This document shows, piece by piece, positions 1 through 8,889 of a stretch of 64,000 bases of DNA (position 1 is its first letter; each line of letters opens with the position of its first letter). Under the pieces are notes generated by a model. That model was given only the letters and a program-made list of their open reading frames with translations, made no database searches and had not been told where the DNA came from. This DNA is from JABDIY01 sp963751955 (GTDB lineage Bacteria; Actinomycetota; Acidimicrobiia; Acidimicrobiales; SZUA-35): contig CAVVWM010000009.1 in the NCBI GenBank assembly GCA_963751955.1, forward strand, positions 124,001 to 188,000, in the 5' to 3' direction. Made by a program: the position numbers and the translations under genes.

Positions 1-753
1 AGGACTACGCTCACCGTTGGAGCGTTCGGGGGTATTCCCGGAGCCGCCCTACCGGCAAGTGACGGACCGCCGAAACCGGAAAACCTCAGGATCGCACTGT
101 GGGCAGACGAACCAATCGCCAAAGTGGCTGCCGCATGCCGGGACAGCGTGGTTCGAATCGGGTCTGACCTCGAGTCGGCGGGCGCAATGATTACCGACAG
201 TGCCCGACCTTCGATCGACGTCGGCCTGTTGTTCAGCACGTATCTCACCCTGATGTGGCCGATCACTGGGGCAGGACTGCCCGACGCCGTTTGGCACAGA
301 CTCGATCGCGCCGCTCGCTCCGCTTCACCGACCGACGAAAGTGCAATTGCCCCGAAGCTGATGACCGCCAGCCACAAGGCATGGCTGCGAGCCAACGAGA
401 TGCGGGCTCGAATCGCCGCCGCCTGGAGCGAACTGTTCGAGAGCTACGACGCAGTGATCATGCCCGTTGCCCCTACTCAAGCTTTTCCTCACAACACCGA
501 GAGCGAGTATCTCGAGAGGGTCGTGGATGTCGACGGGGAGCGGCGGCCCTACACCGACACGTTGTTCTGGGCCGGCCTCGCTACCGCCCCGGGCCTGCCG
601 TCGGTGGCCGTACCGGCGGGCATCGTGGAGGGGCTGCCAGTCGGGGTACAGATCGTCGGACCGAAATATGGTGACTTTCAGCTGCTCGACATCGCTCGCA
701 CCATCTGCGACGTCGCCGATGCCAAGTTCATCAGCCCCGGCACTTCCGCCTGA
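1..753 (+). CDS. Amidase-signature family hydrolase, C-terminal part (cut by window edge)
   Basis: The frame is open from base 1 to its stop, so about 250 C-terminal residues are seen and the catalytic Ser-Ser-Lys region lies outside the window. The visible part has the 'MPVAPTQAFPHN' segment and the closing 'GLPVGVQIVGPKYGD' segment typical of amidase-signature enzymes, which hydrolyse amides or act as GatA-like subunits. Substrate cannot be told from this fragment. It is followed by 175 bp without a recognisable gene and then a small unrelated protein. Confidence 0.85.
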   Translation, partial: RTTLTVGAFGGIPGAALPASDGPPKPENLRIALWADEPIAKVAAACRDSVVRIGSDLESAGAMITDSARPSIDVGLLFSTYLTLMWPITGAGLPDAVWHRLDRAARSASPTDESAIAPKLMTASHKAWLRANEMRARIAAAWSELFESYDAVIMPVAPTQAFPHNTESEYLERVVDVDGERRPYTDTLFWAGLATAPGLPSVAVPAGIVEGLPVGVQIVGPKYGDFQLLDIARTICDVADAKFISPGTSA

Positions 754-928
754 CCAACGCCCGGGCGTCGGCGGTGCTAGAGCTTCCCAACGACTGGCAC
801 ACCCCGTGGCCCTCCCAGCTGGGGGCGGACCTCGTTGAGGTAGATTCTCGGCAGCAGGATGTAGTCGCGATTGGGAGCGGCCGGCGCTGACCTGGCTCGC
901 AAATCCAACGGCTCTGGGGCAGGCTTGA

Positions 929-1150
929 GTGGTGAAACTCCTCGAACTGGAAACCGAACAAACCCTCAATCGCGAAGAACTCGCCGCCCAGTTGCGTGAG
1001 CTGGCAGACTCCCTGGCTCGCCACAACGAAATCTCGTTTCAACGCGAGGGGTTGCAATATCGCGTCAAGGTTCCCAACGACGTCAAGGTCGAAGTCGAGA
1101 TCGAAATCGACGACGACGGCACCTCAATCGAAATCGAAATGAGCTGGTAG
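929..1150 (+). CDS. Small amphi-Trp domain protein
   Basis: A 73-residue acidic protein starting at one of two adjacent GTG codons (929 or 932). It has an N-terminal helix 'LNREELAAQLRELADSLA', then a basic strand, then a run of alternating acidic/hydrophobic residues 'VEVEIEIDDDGTSIEIE' and a terminal Trp ('EMSW'). This layout matches the amphi-Trp small-protein family, whose function is not established. Its stop lies two bases from the convergent end of the LysR gene. Confidence 0.75.
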   Translation: MVKLLELETEQTLNREELAAQLRELADSLARHNEISFQREGLQYRVKVPNDVKVEVEIEIDDDGTSIEIEMSW

Positions 1151-1151
1151 G

Positions 1152-2117
1152 TCAGCTGGCCCACAACGTCACGTGCACGCTGGGCCTGAACCGTGAGAGC
1201 TGCGCCGCTGACCCGGCCAGCGTCGCCTGGAGCGCCCTAGGTGTCGTGACGAACCGGAGCAACTCTCTGGCCGGGGGCGTCTGCTGATGGGGAGGGTTGG
1301 CATAGACAGTCCAGGTGCCATGAAATGCTGGACCGGGGAGCTCAACGGTGGCTACCCGACCAGCCTTGATCTCAGGTGCAACCTTGTGAAGCAGGGCGAA
1401 CGCAACGCCACCTCCTGCCTTGGCTTCGTTCAAGGCAGCCTCGCTACTCTGAAACACCAGCTGGTTTGCTTCAGGCACCTGTAGCGATTGAAGGGCTGAG
1501 TGCGCAACCCCGCCGGCGTCGATGGCAGAAGGACCGAGGAACCATTGTTCACAGGCCGCCCGTTCTGCGCTCATCCGTTTGCCTGCCAGGGAATGTTTGC
1601 GGGCAACCACGGCAACCTGCTGATAGCGCAGGAACTCCAGGCTGTCGGTCTGGCGTCGGAGCGCCGGCATTGAAGGACCGATGGCCAGGTCGGTGGCCCT
1701 GCTTGTCAGCAGCTTCTCGAACTGATCGGGGGCGTGTACGGCCACTTCCACCCGCAAATCTCTGGCCCGAGAGGTGAACGCTTCGATCAAGCCCGGCGCA
1801 CAATATTCACCGAAGAGCGACGACACGGCGATCCGCAGCAGCCGGTGACCCTCTGCCGCCGCCTGCACCTCGGCCCGGGTTTGTTCTTGAAGCCCAAGCA
1901 TTTCCACCGCGCGGGTGGCCAAACGGAGTCCACCCGGGGTGAACACCAGACCGTCCCGGGACCGCCGGAACAACTGGTCATCGAGTTCTTTGCGAAGGGC
2001 CGCGATGTGATTGCTGATGCCCGCTTCGCTGACCCCCAGTTCATGAGCCGCGGCTCTGGAAGAACCGTGGCGCACGACGGCGGAAAACGCTCTGAGCTGA
2101 GCAGGGGTCACAGACAC
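1152..2117 (-). CDS. LysR-family transcriptional regulator
   Basis: 321 residues. The N-terminal winged helix-turn-helix (about residues 3-62, 'SRAAAHELGVSEAGISNHI') is typical of LysR, and the rest is the periplasmic-binding-protein-like effector domain. It is transcribed away from the CO dehydrogenase genes that begin 133 bp from its start. LysR proteins usually control the divergent neighbour, so a role in controlling the cox genes is likely by inference. The effector is unknown. Confidence 0.85.
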   Translation of the reverse strand: MSVTPAQLRAFSAVVRHGSSRAAAHELGVSEAGISNHIAALRKELDDQLFRRSRDGLVFTPGGLRLATRAVEMLGLQEQTRAEVQAAAEGHRLLRIAVSSLFGEYCAPGLIEAFTSRARDLRVEVAVHAPDQFEKLLTSRATDLAIGPSMPALRRQTDSLEFLRYQQVAVVARKHSLAGKRMSAERAACEQWFLGPSAIDAGGVAHSALQSLQVPEANQLVFQSSEAALNEAKAGGGVAFALLHKVAPEIKAGRVATVELPGPAFHGTWTVYANPPHQQTPPARELLRFVTTPRALQATLAGSAAQLSRFRPSVHVTLWAS

Positions 2118-2250
2118 CCACCATCGCTGTTCTGGTTTCCTGCGTCAATTTTCTCCGCGATCAACTACACGAATCGGTGAAGTGACGATTGACACATCCA
2201 GTCATCAGCGGCTTGACTGCTCGCTACCGGCAAATCCAGAAAGGGCAAAC
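2118..2250. promoter_or_regulatory. Divergent promoter region between LysR gene and coxM
   Basis: This 133-bp gap must hold promoters for the LysR gene and the cox operon. An inverted pair GTCAAT (2144-2149) and ATTGAC (2188-2193) lies near its centre and could be part of a regulator site, but the arms are short and widely spaced. The coxM ribosome binding site AGAAAGG ends eight bases before the ATG at 2251, which decides that start over upstream in-frame codons. Confidence 0.35.
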
Positions 2251-3126
2251 ATGCAGGTTCCAGCACCGTTTGAATACGAGCGGGCCACCAGCGTTGATCA
2301 CGCCATCGCACTCATGGAGCGATTGGGCGACGAGGCGCGAGTAGTGGCCGGCGGACACAGTCTGTTACCGATGATGAAACTCCGATTGGCGATGCCGGAA
2401 TATCTGATCGATATCAACGATCTTGTCGATGAACTGCAATACATCCGGTTCAGCGACACTGAAGTTCGCATCGGCGCACTCACGCGACACCAGCAGTTGC
2501 TGGACAGCGACGAACTCGCAGCGGTCCTTCCGATCTTTCGGGATGCCGAGAAGGTGATCGCCGATCCGGTCGTGCGAAACCGTGGAACGCTCGGTGGGTC
2601 GCTGTGTCAGGCTGATCCCTCCGAGGATCTCAGCGCCGTATGTGATGCTCTGGAGGCGAGCTGTGTCATTCGCAACGGCGGCGGCGATCGGGTGGTCGAA
2701 ATGCACGACTTCCACCGAGGTCCCTACGAAACAGCCGTAGCCGACGGTGAAATGCTCACCGAGGTTCGGATCCCCATCAAACCCAACAGCAGTTCGGCCT
2801 ACCACAAAGTGGAACGCAGAGCCGGCGACTGGGCGGTCGCCTCGGCCGGAGCGGCGGTCACCATGAACGGCAATGTGATTGCCGACGGGCGAGTCGGCCT
2901 GTGCGCAGTAGGGCCGAACCTCACCAACGTGCAGCCCATCTCGGACGCGCTTCGGGGTCAGACTCCCTCTGAAGAGTTGTACGCAGCGGTCGGCGCAATA
3001 GCTGCCGCCAATGCCAATCCTGCGACCGATACCCGCGGTACCGCCGCATACAAGACCCATCTGGCCAAAGAGTTGACTGTCCGGTCACTTCGCAAGGCCG
3101 TCGCCCGAGCCACCGGACAGGAGTAG
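2251..3126 (+). CDS. coxM: Aerobic CO dehydrogenase, FAD-binding medium subunit
   Basis: 291-residue flavoprotein subunit that passes electrons from the Fe-S subunit to FAD and on to the acceptor. The FAD-binding motifs are clear: 'AGGHSLLPMMKLRL' near residue 33 and 'TLGGSLCQADPSEDL' near residue 112, followed by the CO dehydrogenase flavoprotein C-terminal domain. The ATG at 2251 has a good ribosome binding site, and the 'MQVPAPFEYERA' N-terminus matches the family. It opens the coxM-coxS-coxL unit, with eight bases to coxS. Confidence 0.93.
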   Translation: MQVPAPFEYERATSVDHAIALMERLGDEARVVAGGHSLLPMMKLRLAMPEYLIDINDLVDELQYIRFSDTEVRIGALTRHQQLLDSDELAAVLPIFRDAEKVIADPVVRNRGTLGGSLCQADPSEDLSAVCDALEASCVIRNGGGDRVVEMHDFHRGPYETAVADGEMLTEVRIPIKPNSSSAYHKVERRAGDWAVASAGAAVTMNGNVIADGRVGLCAVGPNLTNVQPISDALRGQTPSEELYAAVGAIAAANANPATDTRGTAAYKTHLAKELTVRSLRKAVARATGQE

Positions 3127-3134
3127 GAGCTCCC

Positions 3135-3644
3135 ATGGAAATCTCAATGAACATCAACGGTGAGGACATCATCAGCGAAGCCGAGCCCCGTACGTTGCTG
3201 GTGCATTTCATTCGTGACCACCTGGGACTCACTGGAACCCACTGGGGCTGCGACACCTCCAACTGCGGCACGTGTGTGGTGTGGATCGATGAGCAACCGG
3301 TGAAGAGTTGTACCCACTTGGCAGCAATGGCTGCGGGTCATCGGGTTAGAACTGTCGAGGGCCTCGAGACCGCCGACGGACTCGATCCGGTACAGGAAGG
3401 GTTCATCCAATGCCACGGGCTCCAGTGCGGATTCTGCACCCCCGGCATGATGATGACCGCTCGGGCCTTGCTCGATCGGAATCCTGATCCGTCCGAGGAA
3501 GTGATCCGAGAAGCGATCAGCGGTCAGATCTGTCGTTGTACCGGTTACTCAACGATCATTCGATCTATCCAGTGGGCCGCTGCGAAAGAACGCGAGACCG
3601 CAGTGTCCCTAGAGAACACAGCTCTGGAAGGGAGCACGGCATGA
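3135..3644 (+). CDS. coxS: Aerobic CO dehydrogenase, [2Fe-2S] small subunit
   Basis: 169 residues carrying two [2Fe-2S] clusters that relay electrons from the Mo-Cu site to FAD. The N-terminal plant-type ferredoxin cysteines are in 'GCDTSNCGTC', with the fourth Cys in 'VKSCTH'. The C-terminal helical cluster motif is 'CGFCTPG' followed by 'CRCTGY'. Its stop overlaps the coxL start as ATGA, showing translational coupling. Length and order are as in known form I enzymes. Confidence 0.95.
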   Translation: MEISMNINGEDIISEAEPRTLLVHFIRDHLGLTGTHWGCDTSNCGTCVVWIDEQPVKSCTHLAAMAAGHRVRTVEGLETADGLDPVQEGFIQCHGLQCGFCTPGMMMTARALLDRNPDPSEEVIREAISGQICRCTGYSTIIRSIQWAAAKERETAVSLENTALEGSTA

Positions 3645-6042
3645 CCGTCACCGAGAACGCCAACCAGATCCCCACCCCGGACAACAATCTCAACGACGAG
3701 AAGCCCGTCGGCTTCGGTCGGATGCTCCGCAAGGAGGACCCTCGATTGGTCCGCGGCGCCGGCCAGTTCGTCGACGATGTGCAGCTACCGGGCATGTTGC
3801 ATCTTGCAATCCTGCGCAGCCCGTTCGCCCACGCCAAGATCAACAGCATCGACACTTCCGCCGCCGAGGCCCACCCGAAGGTGAAAGCAGTCGTCACCGG
3901 TGCCACCCTGGAGACCCTCAATCTGGCCTGGATGCCGACACTTTCCAACGACGTGCAGGCTGTCCTCGCTACCGACAAAGTTCGATTCCAGCACCAGGAA
4001 GTTGCCTTTGTAGTCGCCGAGGATCGGTACTCCGCTCGCGACGCGCTGGAGCTGATCGATGTCGACTACGAACCGCTGGATCCGGTGATCGACGTCCGCA
4101 AGGCGCTCGATCCCGACGCCCCCTTGATCCGAGACGACCTCGAGGGCAAGGAAGACAACCACTGTTTCGACTGGGAGGCTGGCGACAAGGAAGCCACCGA
4201 GGCCGTCTTCGCAGACGCTGACGTGGTCGTGACCGAAGACATCGTGTACCCCCGGGTTCACCCGGCCCCGATGGAGACCTGCGGCAGCATTGCCGACATG
4301 AACAAGATCAGCGGCAAGCTGACACTCTGGTGTAACACCCAGGCGCCCCACGCCCATCGCACGGTGTATGCGCTGGTGGCCGGCCTGCCCGAACACAAGA
4401 TCCGGATCATCGCCCCTGACATTGGCGGCGGTTTCGGAAACAAGGTGCCGGTCTATCCGGGCTATGTGTGCTCGATCGTCGCATCGATCGTCACCGGCAA
4501 GCCGGTGAAGTGGATGGAAGACCGGACCGAGAATCTTGTGAGCACTGGATTCGCGGGGACTACATCATGCGGGGCGAGATCGCAGCTTCCAAGGACGGCA
4601 AGATACGCGCTGTACGCACCTATGTCCTAGCCGATCACGGCGCGTTCAATGGCACCGCTGCACCTCTCAAGTACCCGGCCGGCTTCTTCGGTGTCTTCAC
4701 CGGAAGCTACGACATCGAAGCCGCGTATTGCGACATGGACGCGGTGTACACCAACAAAGCACCCGGCGGCGTGGCTTACGCCTGTTCCTTCCGGATCACC
4801 GAAGCTGTCTATCTGATCGAACGAATGGTGGACGTGCTGGCCTACGAGCTGAAGATGGATCCGGCTGAATTGCGGCTGAAGAACTTCATTCAGCCTGAGC
4901 AGTTCCCATATGAGTCCAAGACCGGCTGGGTGTACGACAGCGGCGACTATGAGCCGGCCATGCGAAAAGCCATGGCGATGATCGGCTATGACGAACTGCG
5001 CAAGGAACAAGAGGAGAAGCGAGCCCGCGGCGAACTGATGGGTATCGGTATCAGTTTCTTCACCGAAGCTGTAGGCGCCGGTCCCCGGAAGGACATGGAC
5101 ATCCTGGGCCTCGGTATGGCCGACGGTTGCGAGCTCCGTATCCATCCAACCGGCAAGGCTGTTGTTCGTCTGAGCGTGAAGACCCAGGGCCAAGGCCATG
5201 AGACCACTTTCGCTCAGATCGTTGCCGAAGAAATCGGTATTCCGCCCGAGGACATCGATGTCGTTCACGGCGATACCGACAACACGCCATTCGGCTTGGG
5301 AACATATGGATCCCGTTCAACTCCTGTTTCGGGTGCGGCCGCCGCCCTGGTGGCTCGCAAGGTGAAGGACAAAGCCCAAATCATCGCCTCGGGGATGTTG
5401 GAAGTCAGCGTGGCCGACCTCGAATGGACCAAAGGAGCGTTTCAGGTGAAGGGCGATCCCAGCAAGAGCGTCACCATCCAAGACATTGCCATGAAGGCCC
5501 ACGGAGCCGGTGACCTGCCCGAAGGCGTCGAAGGTGGGCTCGAAGCTCAGATCTGCTACAACCCGTCCAACCTCACCTATCCCTTTGGGGCATACATCTG
5601 CGTGGTCGATGTCGACCCCGGAACAGCCGAAGTGAAGGTACGACGGTTCGTTGCGGTAGATGATTGTGGGACACAGATCAATCCCATGATCATCGAGGGT
5701 CAGGTGCACGGTGGCCTCACCGACGGCGTTGGAATGGCGCTCATGCAGATGATCAGCTTCGACGAGGACGGCAACTGTCTCGCCGGTTCGCTTATGGACT
5801 ATCTCATTCCTACAGCGATGGAAGTTCCTGATTGGGAGACCGGTCATACGGTCACACCGTCACCACATCATCCTATCGGGGCCAAGGGCATCGGTGAATC
5901 AGCAACGGTGGGCTCGCCCCCCGCGGTAGTGAACGCGGTGGTCGATGCTCTCAAGCCGTTCGGTGTCCGCCATGCAGACATGCCCCTCACCCCCAGCCGG
6001 GTGTGGGAGGCCATGCAGGGCAACCACACACCGCCCATCTAA
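3641..6042 (+). CDS. coxL: Aerobic CO dehydrogenase form I, Mo-binding large subunit (apparent frameshift)
   Basis: Catalytic subunit oxidising CO to CO2 at a Mo-Cu centre. The active-site loop reads AYACSFR, fitting the form I signature AYxCSFR; its copper-binding Cys codon is at 4783-4785. 'QGQGHETT', 'GLGTYGSRSTP' and 'TPSPHHPIGAKGIGES' also match the form I subunit. The frame breaks at the G-run 4555-4558: the first part reads to 4630 in one frame and the conserved 'DYIMRGEIAASKDG' continues in another. Adding one G restores about 800 residues, the normal length. Sequencing error is more likely than a true break, because everything on both sides is well conserved. The start overlaps the coxS stop. 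Confidence 0.92.
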
Positions 6043-6125
6043 ATGCCTATGCTCGCCTCCAGCGCTGCGTGGCGAACGCGCTCTCTCGACGAAATTTCGT
6101 TCTGGCACCACATTCCGCCCAAAAA

Positions 6126-6162
6126 CCGTTCCGGCAGCACATCTGGTGTGTTGCTCGAACGG
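6126..6162 (-). terminator. Strong hairpin with T-run on the minus strand, in the coxL-XdhC gap
   Basis: CCGTTC (6126-6131) pairs with GAACGG (6157-6162), and an inner stem GCAGCACA/TGTGTTGC extends it. On the minus strand it is followed by TTTTT, the form of an intrinsic terminator, although no minus-strand gene precedes it. On the plus strand it could slow or process the cox transcript. A perfect 12-bp palindrome ACGAAATTTCGT lies at 6089-6100 in the same 186-bp gap. Confidence 0.4.
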
Positions 6163-6228
6163 GAGAACGGGGAGATGTTGTGTCCAAACGGAATTTGGTC
6201 GGAGTGATCGATCGGGGAGGATGAAACG

Positions 6229-7113
6229 ATGAGTCCAACCAGCAGAGGAATTGCCGCAAGAGTCCACGAGTTGGTGGAGCAGCGGCGGCCGTTTGTGTTG
6301 GCGACGGTGGTGAGGGCCCAATGCCCCACGTCGACCAGGCCCGGAGACGCGGCCGTGGTTCTGCCAGACGGCTCGATCGAGGGCTTCATCGGGGGTCAGT
6401 GCGCCGAAGGTTCGGTCCGGACAGCTTCGTTGGGTCTGCTCGACTCTGGAGAGAGCTTGTTACTCCGAATCCTCCCTGAGGACAGCCACGATTTTCCCGA
6501 TGCTCCCGGAGCGATGACAACGGTGAACCCCTGCCTATCGGGAGGTGCCATGGAGATCTTCCTCGAACCCAAAATCCCGGCGTTGGGTCTCGGCATCGTC
6601 GGGTCGACCCCGATCGCCGATGCGCTCAGGGATCTGGCCGCGTCGTTGGGTTATGCGGTGCTCGATGGTGTCGAGGAAGCGTCGGCGGTGATCATCGCCA
6701 GCCACGGTCGACATGAAGAGGAGACGATCAGGGCGGCCCTCGATGCCGGAATCGGCTTCATCGGATTGGTAGCCAGCAGCAGACGGGGCCAGGCGGTTCT
6801 GGACGAACTCGAACTCAACGACGACGAACGGCGGGCCATCCGATCACCAGTCGGAGCCTGGATCGGAGCCAAGACCGCGGAGGAGATCGCCCTTTCCATT
6901 CTGGCCGACGTGATCAAAGCGGTCCGGCTCGACGGGCTCGAAGCTCCCAAATCAGTTCCCGCTCCCCACCCCATGACCGCCATCGATCCGGTGTGCAACA
7001 TGACGGTCACCGTGGTCGACAACACTCCCCACCTTCATCACAACGGCGAAGACTTCTGGTTCTGCAATCCAGGGTGCCGAACCCGCTATGCCGAGGAGAT
7101 CGGCGCGGCGTGA
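6229..7113 (+). CDS. XdhC/CoxF-type molybdoenzyme maturation protein fused to a YHS domain
   Basis: 294 residues. Residues about 5-230 match the XdhC/CoxI family ('VLATVVRAQCPTSTRPGDAAV', 'GFIGGQCAEGSVR'), which binds Mo cofactor and supports its sulfuration and insertion into enzymes of the xanthine oxidase/CO dehydrogenase group. The C-terminal part (about 248-290) is a YHS domain, 'DPVCNMTV' and 'FWFCNPGC', usually linked with metal binding. The fusion is unusual and could tie the protein to copper or Mo-Cu site assembly (inference). GGGAGGA lies upstream of the ATG. Its end overlaps the coxD start. Confidence 0.85.
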   Translation: MSPTSRGIAARVHELVEQRRPFVLATVVRAQCPTSTRPGDAAVVLPDGSIEGFIGGQCAEGSVRTASLGLLDSGESLLLRILPEDSHDFPDAPGAMTTVNPCLSGGAMEIFLEPKIPALGLGIVGSTPIADALRDLAASLGYAVLDGVEEASAVIIASHGRHEEETIRAALDAGIGFIGLVASSRRGQAVLDELELNDDERRAIRSPVGAWIGAKTAEEIALSILADVIKAVRLDGLEAPKSVPAPHPMTAIDPVCNMTVTVVDNTPHLHHNGEDFWFCNPGCRTRYAEEIGAA

Positions 7114-7976
7114 CCACGCGTTCACTCGAGGAACTGACCGAGCGACTGGATCGAGCCAACTACCTGGTCGACGAGGGCTTGGCGATGGCGTTGTTCTTGA
7201 CCCAGGCAGTCGGGCAGCCGCTTCTTCTCGAAGGAGAGCCCGGGGTGGGAAAAACCACGGCAGCCCTGGCCCTGGCCGACGCATTGGACACCACGTTCAT
7301 CCGACTCCAGTGTTATGAAGGCATCACCGCTTCCGAAGCTCTCTACGAGTGGAACTACCCCCATCAGCTCTTGAGCATTCGGGCTGCCGAAACCGGTGCC
7401 GGGGTGTCCGACGCCGATCTGTTTACCGAGAAGTTCCTGCTCGACCGGCCGCTGTTGAAGGCCGTCAGACACAAAGGCCCGACTCCCCCGGTGCTCCTGA
7501 TCGACGAGATCGACCGCGCCGACGATGAGTTCGAAGCGTTGCTGTTCGAGTTTCTGGGCGAAGCATCGGTCACTGTGCCCGAGCTGGGAACTTTCGCTGC
7601 CACTACTCGACCCATCGTGATCCTCACATCGAATCGAAGTCGCGAATTGCACGACGCCCTCAAGCGGCGCTGTTTCTACCACTGGATCGAGTATCCATCG
7701 GTCGAGCGTTCAGCCGAGATCGTGCGTCGCAACGTTCCGGGCGGAACATCGGAGTTGGTGACCGCGGCCACGAACTTCATCGCTCGAGCACGATCGCTCG
7801 ATCTCGACAAACCGCCCGGCTTGGCCGAGGCAATCGACTGGGTGTCAGCTCTTCACGCACTGGGCGTAAGCGAACTGGAGCGTCCTTTGGCTGCAGCCAC
7901 CCTGGGAGCTATCGCCAAAGGACCTGACGACCTCGCGGCCATCACCGAGGCGTTCGCTCAGGAGAGCTCGGTGTGA
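7110..7976 (+). CDS. coxD: MoxR-type AAA+ ATPase, CO dehydrogenase maturation
   Basis: 288 residues from a GTG that overlaps the previous stop (GTGA). Walker A is 'GEPGVGKT', Walker B is 'LLIDEIDRADDE', and sensor 1 is 'ILTSNRSRELHDALKRRC'. In Oligotropha carboxidovorans CoxD is the AAA+ protein needed to build the [CuSMoO2] site, and it works with the VWA protein CoxE. Both partners occur here. Position between the XdhC-like gene and coxG/coxE supports the assignment. Confidence 0.9.
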   Translation: MTTRSLEELTERLDRANYLVDEGLAMALFLTQAVGQPLLLEGEPGVGKTTAALALADALDTTFIRLQCYEGITASEALYEWNYPHQLLSIRAAETGAGVSDADLFTEKFLLDRPLLKAVRHKGPTPPVLLIDEIDRADDEFEALLFEFLGEASVTVPELGTFAATTRPIVILTSNRSRELHDALKRRCFYHWIEYPSVERSAEIVRRNVPGGTSELVTAATNFIARARSLDLDKPPGLAEAIDWVSALHALGVSELERPLAAATLGAIAKGPDDLAAITEAFAQESSV

Positions 7977-8205
7977 TTCTCTTCGCTCACCACGAGGCAC
8001 TGCTCATCTCCCAGGCCACTGCCAGGTTCACCGTTGCCGGTTCGGCCACAACTCTGTCGCCATCGTCGGTAAAGTTGCCGAATCGAATGGATCGACTGCA
8101 TCGCGCAGTGCGGCGGGAACTCAGGGTTCGAAGTCGGACGACGCAAACTGAACGAAGATGCAGAGCGCATTGGCGCCGAGCCAAACCAGAGAGGACAATG
8201 GAACT

Positions 8206-8883
8206 GTGAAGCTGGAAAACGAATTCGTGGTCAACGTGCCGATCGAGCGAGCATGGGAGGTCCTTACCGATATTCCCGAGATCGCGCCGTGCCTTCCTGG
8301 CGCTCGACTTACCGGACAAGAGGGTGACGTCTATAGCGGGAAGGTGAAGATCAAGGTTGGTCCAGTCACCGCTGAGTATGCGGGCACGGCCGATTTTCTA
8401 AACCTCGATAACGAGAACTATCACGTCGACATCGATGCCAAGGGGCGCGACTCGCGCGGTTCGGGCAACGCATCGGCCATAATCACCGCCGACATGTCCC
8501 CGGTCGAGGGAGGAACCAAGGTATCGATCAATACCGACCTCAAGATCGCCGGAAAGGTGGCCCAGTTCGGCAAGGGCGTGATCGGAGACGTTTCCAAGAA
8601 ACTGATCGACCAATTCGTGGAGTGCATCGAAGCCAAGCTGGAACACGATGGGGAAGAACCCGAGGAGGCCCTCGAGCAGGTTGCAGCCGCTTCTGCCGAT
8701 GCCGAATCAGCGCAGCAGCCAGCAGGAGCACCCGTGAAGCGCACGTTCGACCAGCCCGAAACGGAGATGGAAGCGCTCGACCTTATGGATGCCGCCGGTG
8801 GCGCTGTCTTCAAGCGGGCGGCTCCGGCCCTCGTCGCAGTCGGGATTCTTGCTCTCATCATCTGGCTGATCAACCGACGCTGA
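8206..8883 (+). CDS. coxG: CoxG-type SRPBCC protein with C-terminal membrane anchor
   Basis: 225 residues from a GTG start ('KLENEFVVNVPIERAW'). The first 150 residues form the CoxG/SRPBCC fold, with 'LPGARLTGQEGDVYSGKVKIK' near residue 30. A low-complexity linker follows, then a single transmembrane helix near the end ('LVAVGILALIIWLINRR'). CoxG proteins attach CO dehydrogenase to the membrane so electrons can reach quinone. The 230 bases before it hold no convincing gene. Confidence 0.88.
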   Translation: MKLENEFVVNVPIERAWEVLTDIPEIAPCLPGARLTGQEGDVYSGKVKIKVGPVTAEYAGTADFLNLDNENYHVDIDAKGRDSRGSGNASAIITADMSPVEGGTKVSINTDLKIAGKVAQFGKGVIGDVSKKLIDQFVECIEAKLEHDGEEPEEALEQVAAASADAESAQQPAGAPVKRTFDQPETEMEALDLMDAAGGAVFKRAAPALVAVGILALIIWLINRR

Positions 8884-8889
8884 CCAGCC

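Noticed and set aside
4555..4630. Selenocysteine or programmed frameshift as explanation of the coxL break
   Set aside because: The first frame ends in TAG, there is no slippery heptamer, and similar indels occur in many unrelated genes here.
7973..8209. 78-codon plus-strand frame (GTG) overlapping the coxD stop
   Set aside because: Arg-rich, low-quality composition, overlaps the coxG start, no family; treated as non-coding gap.
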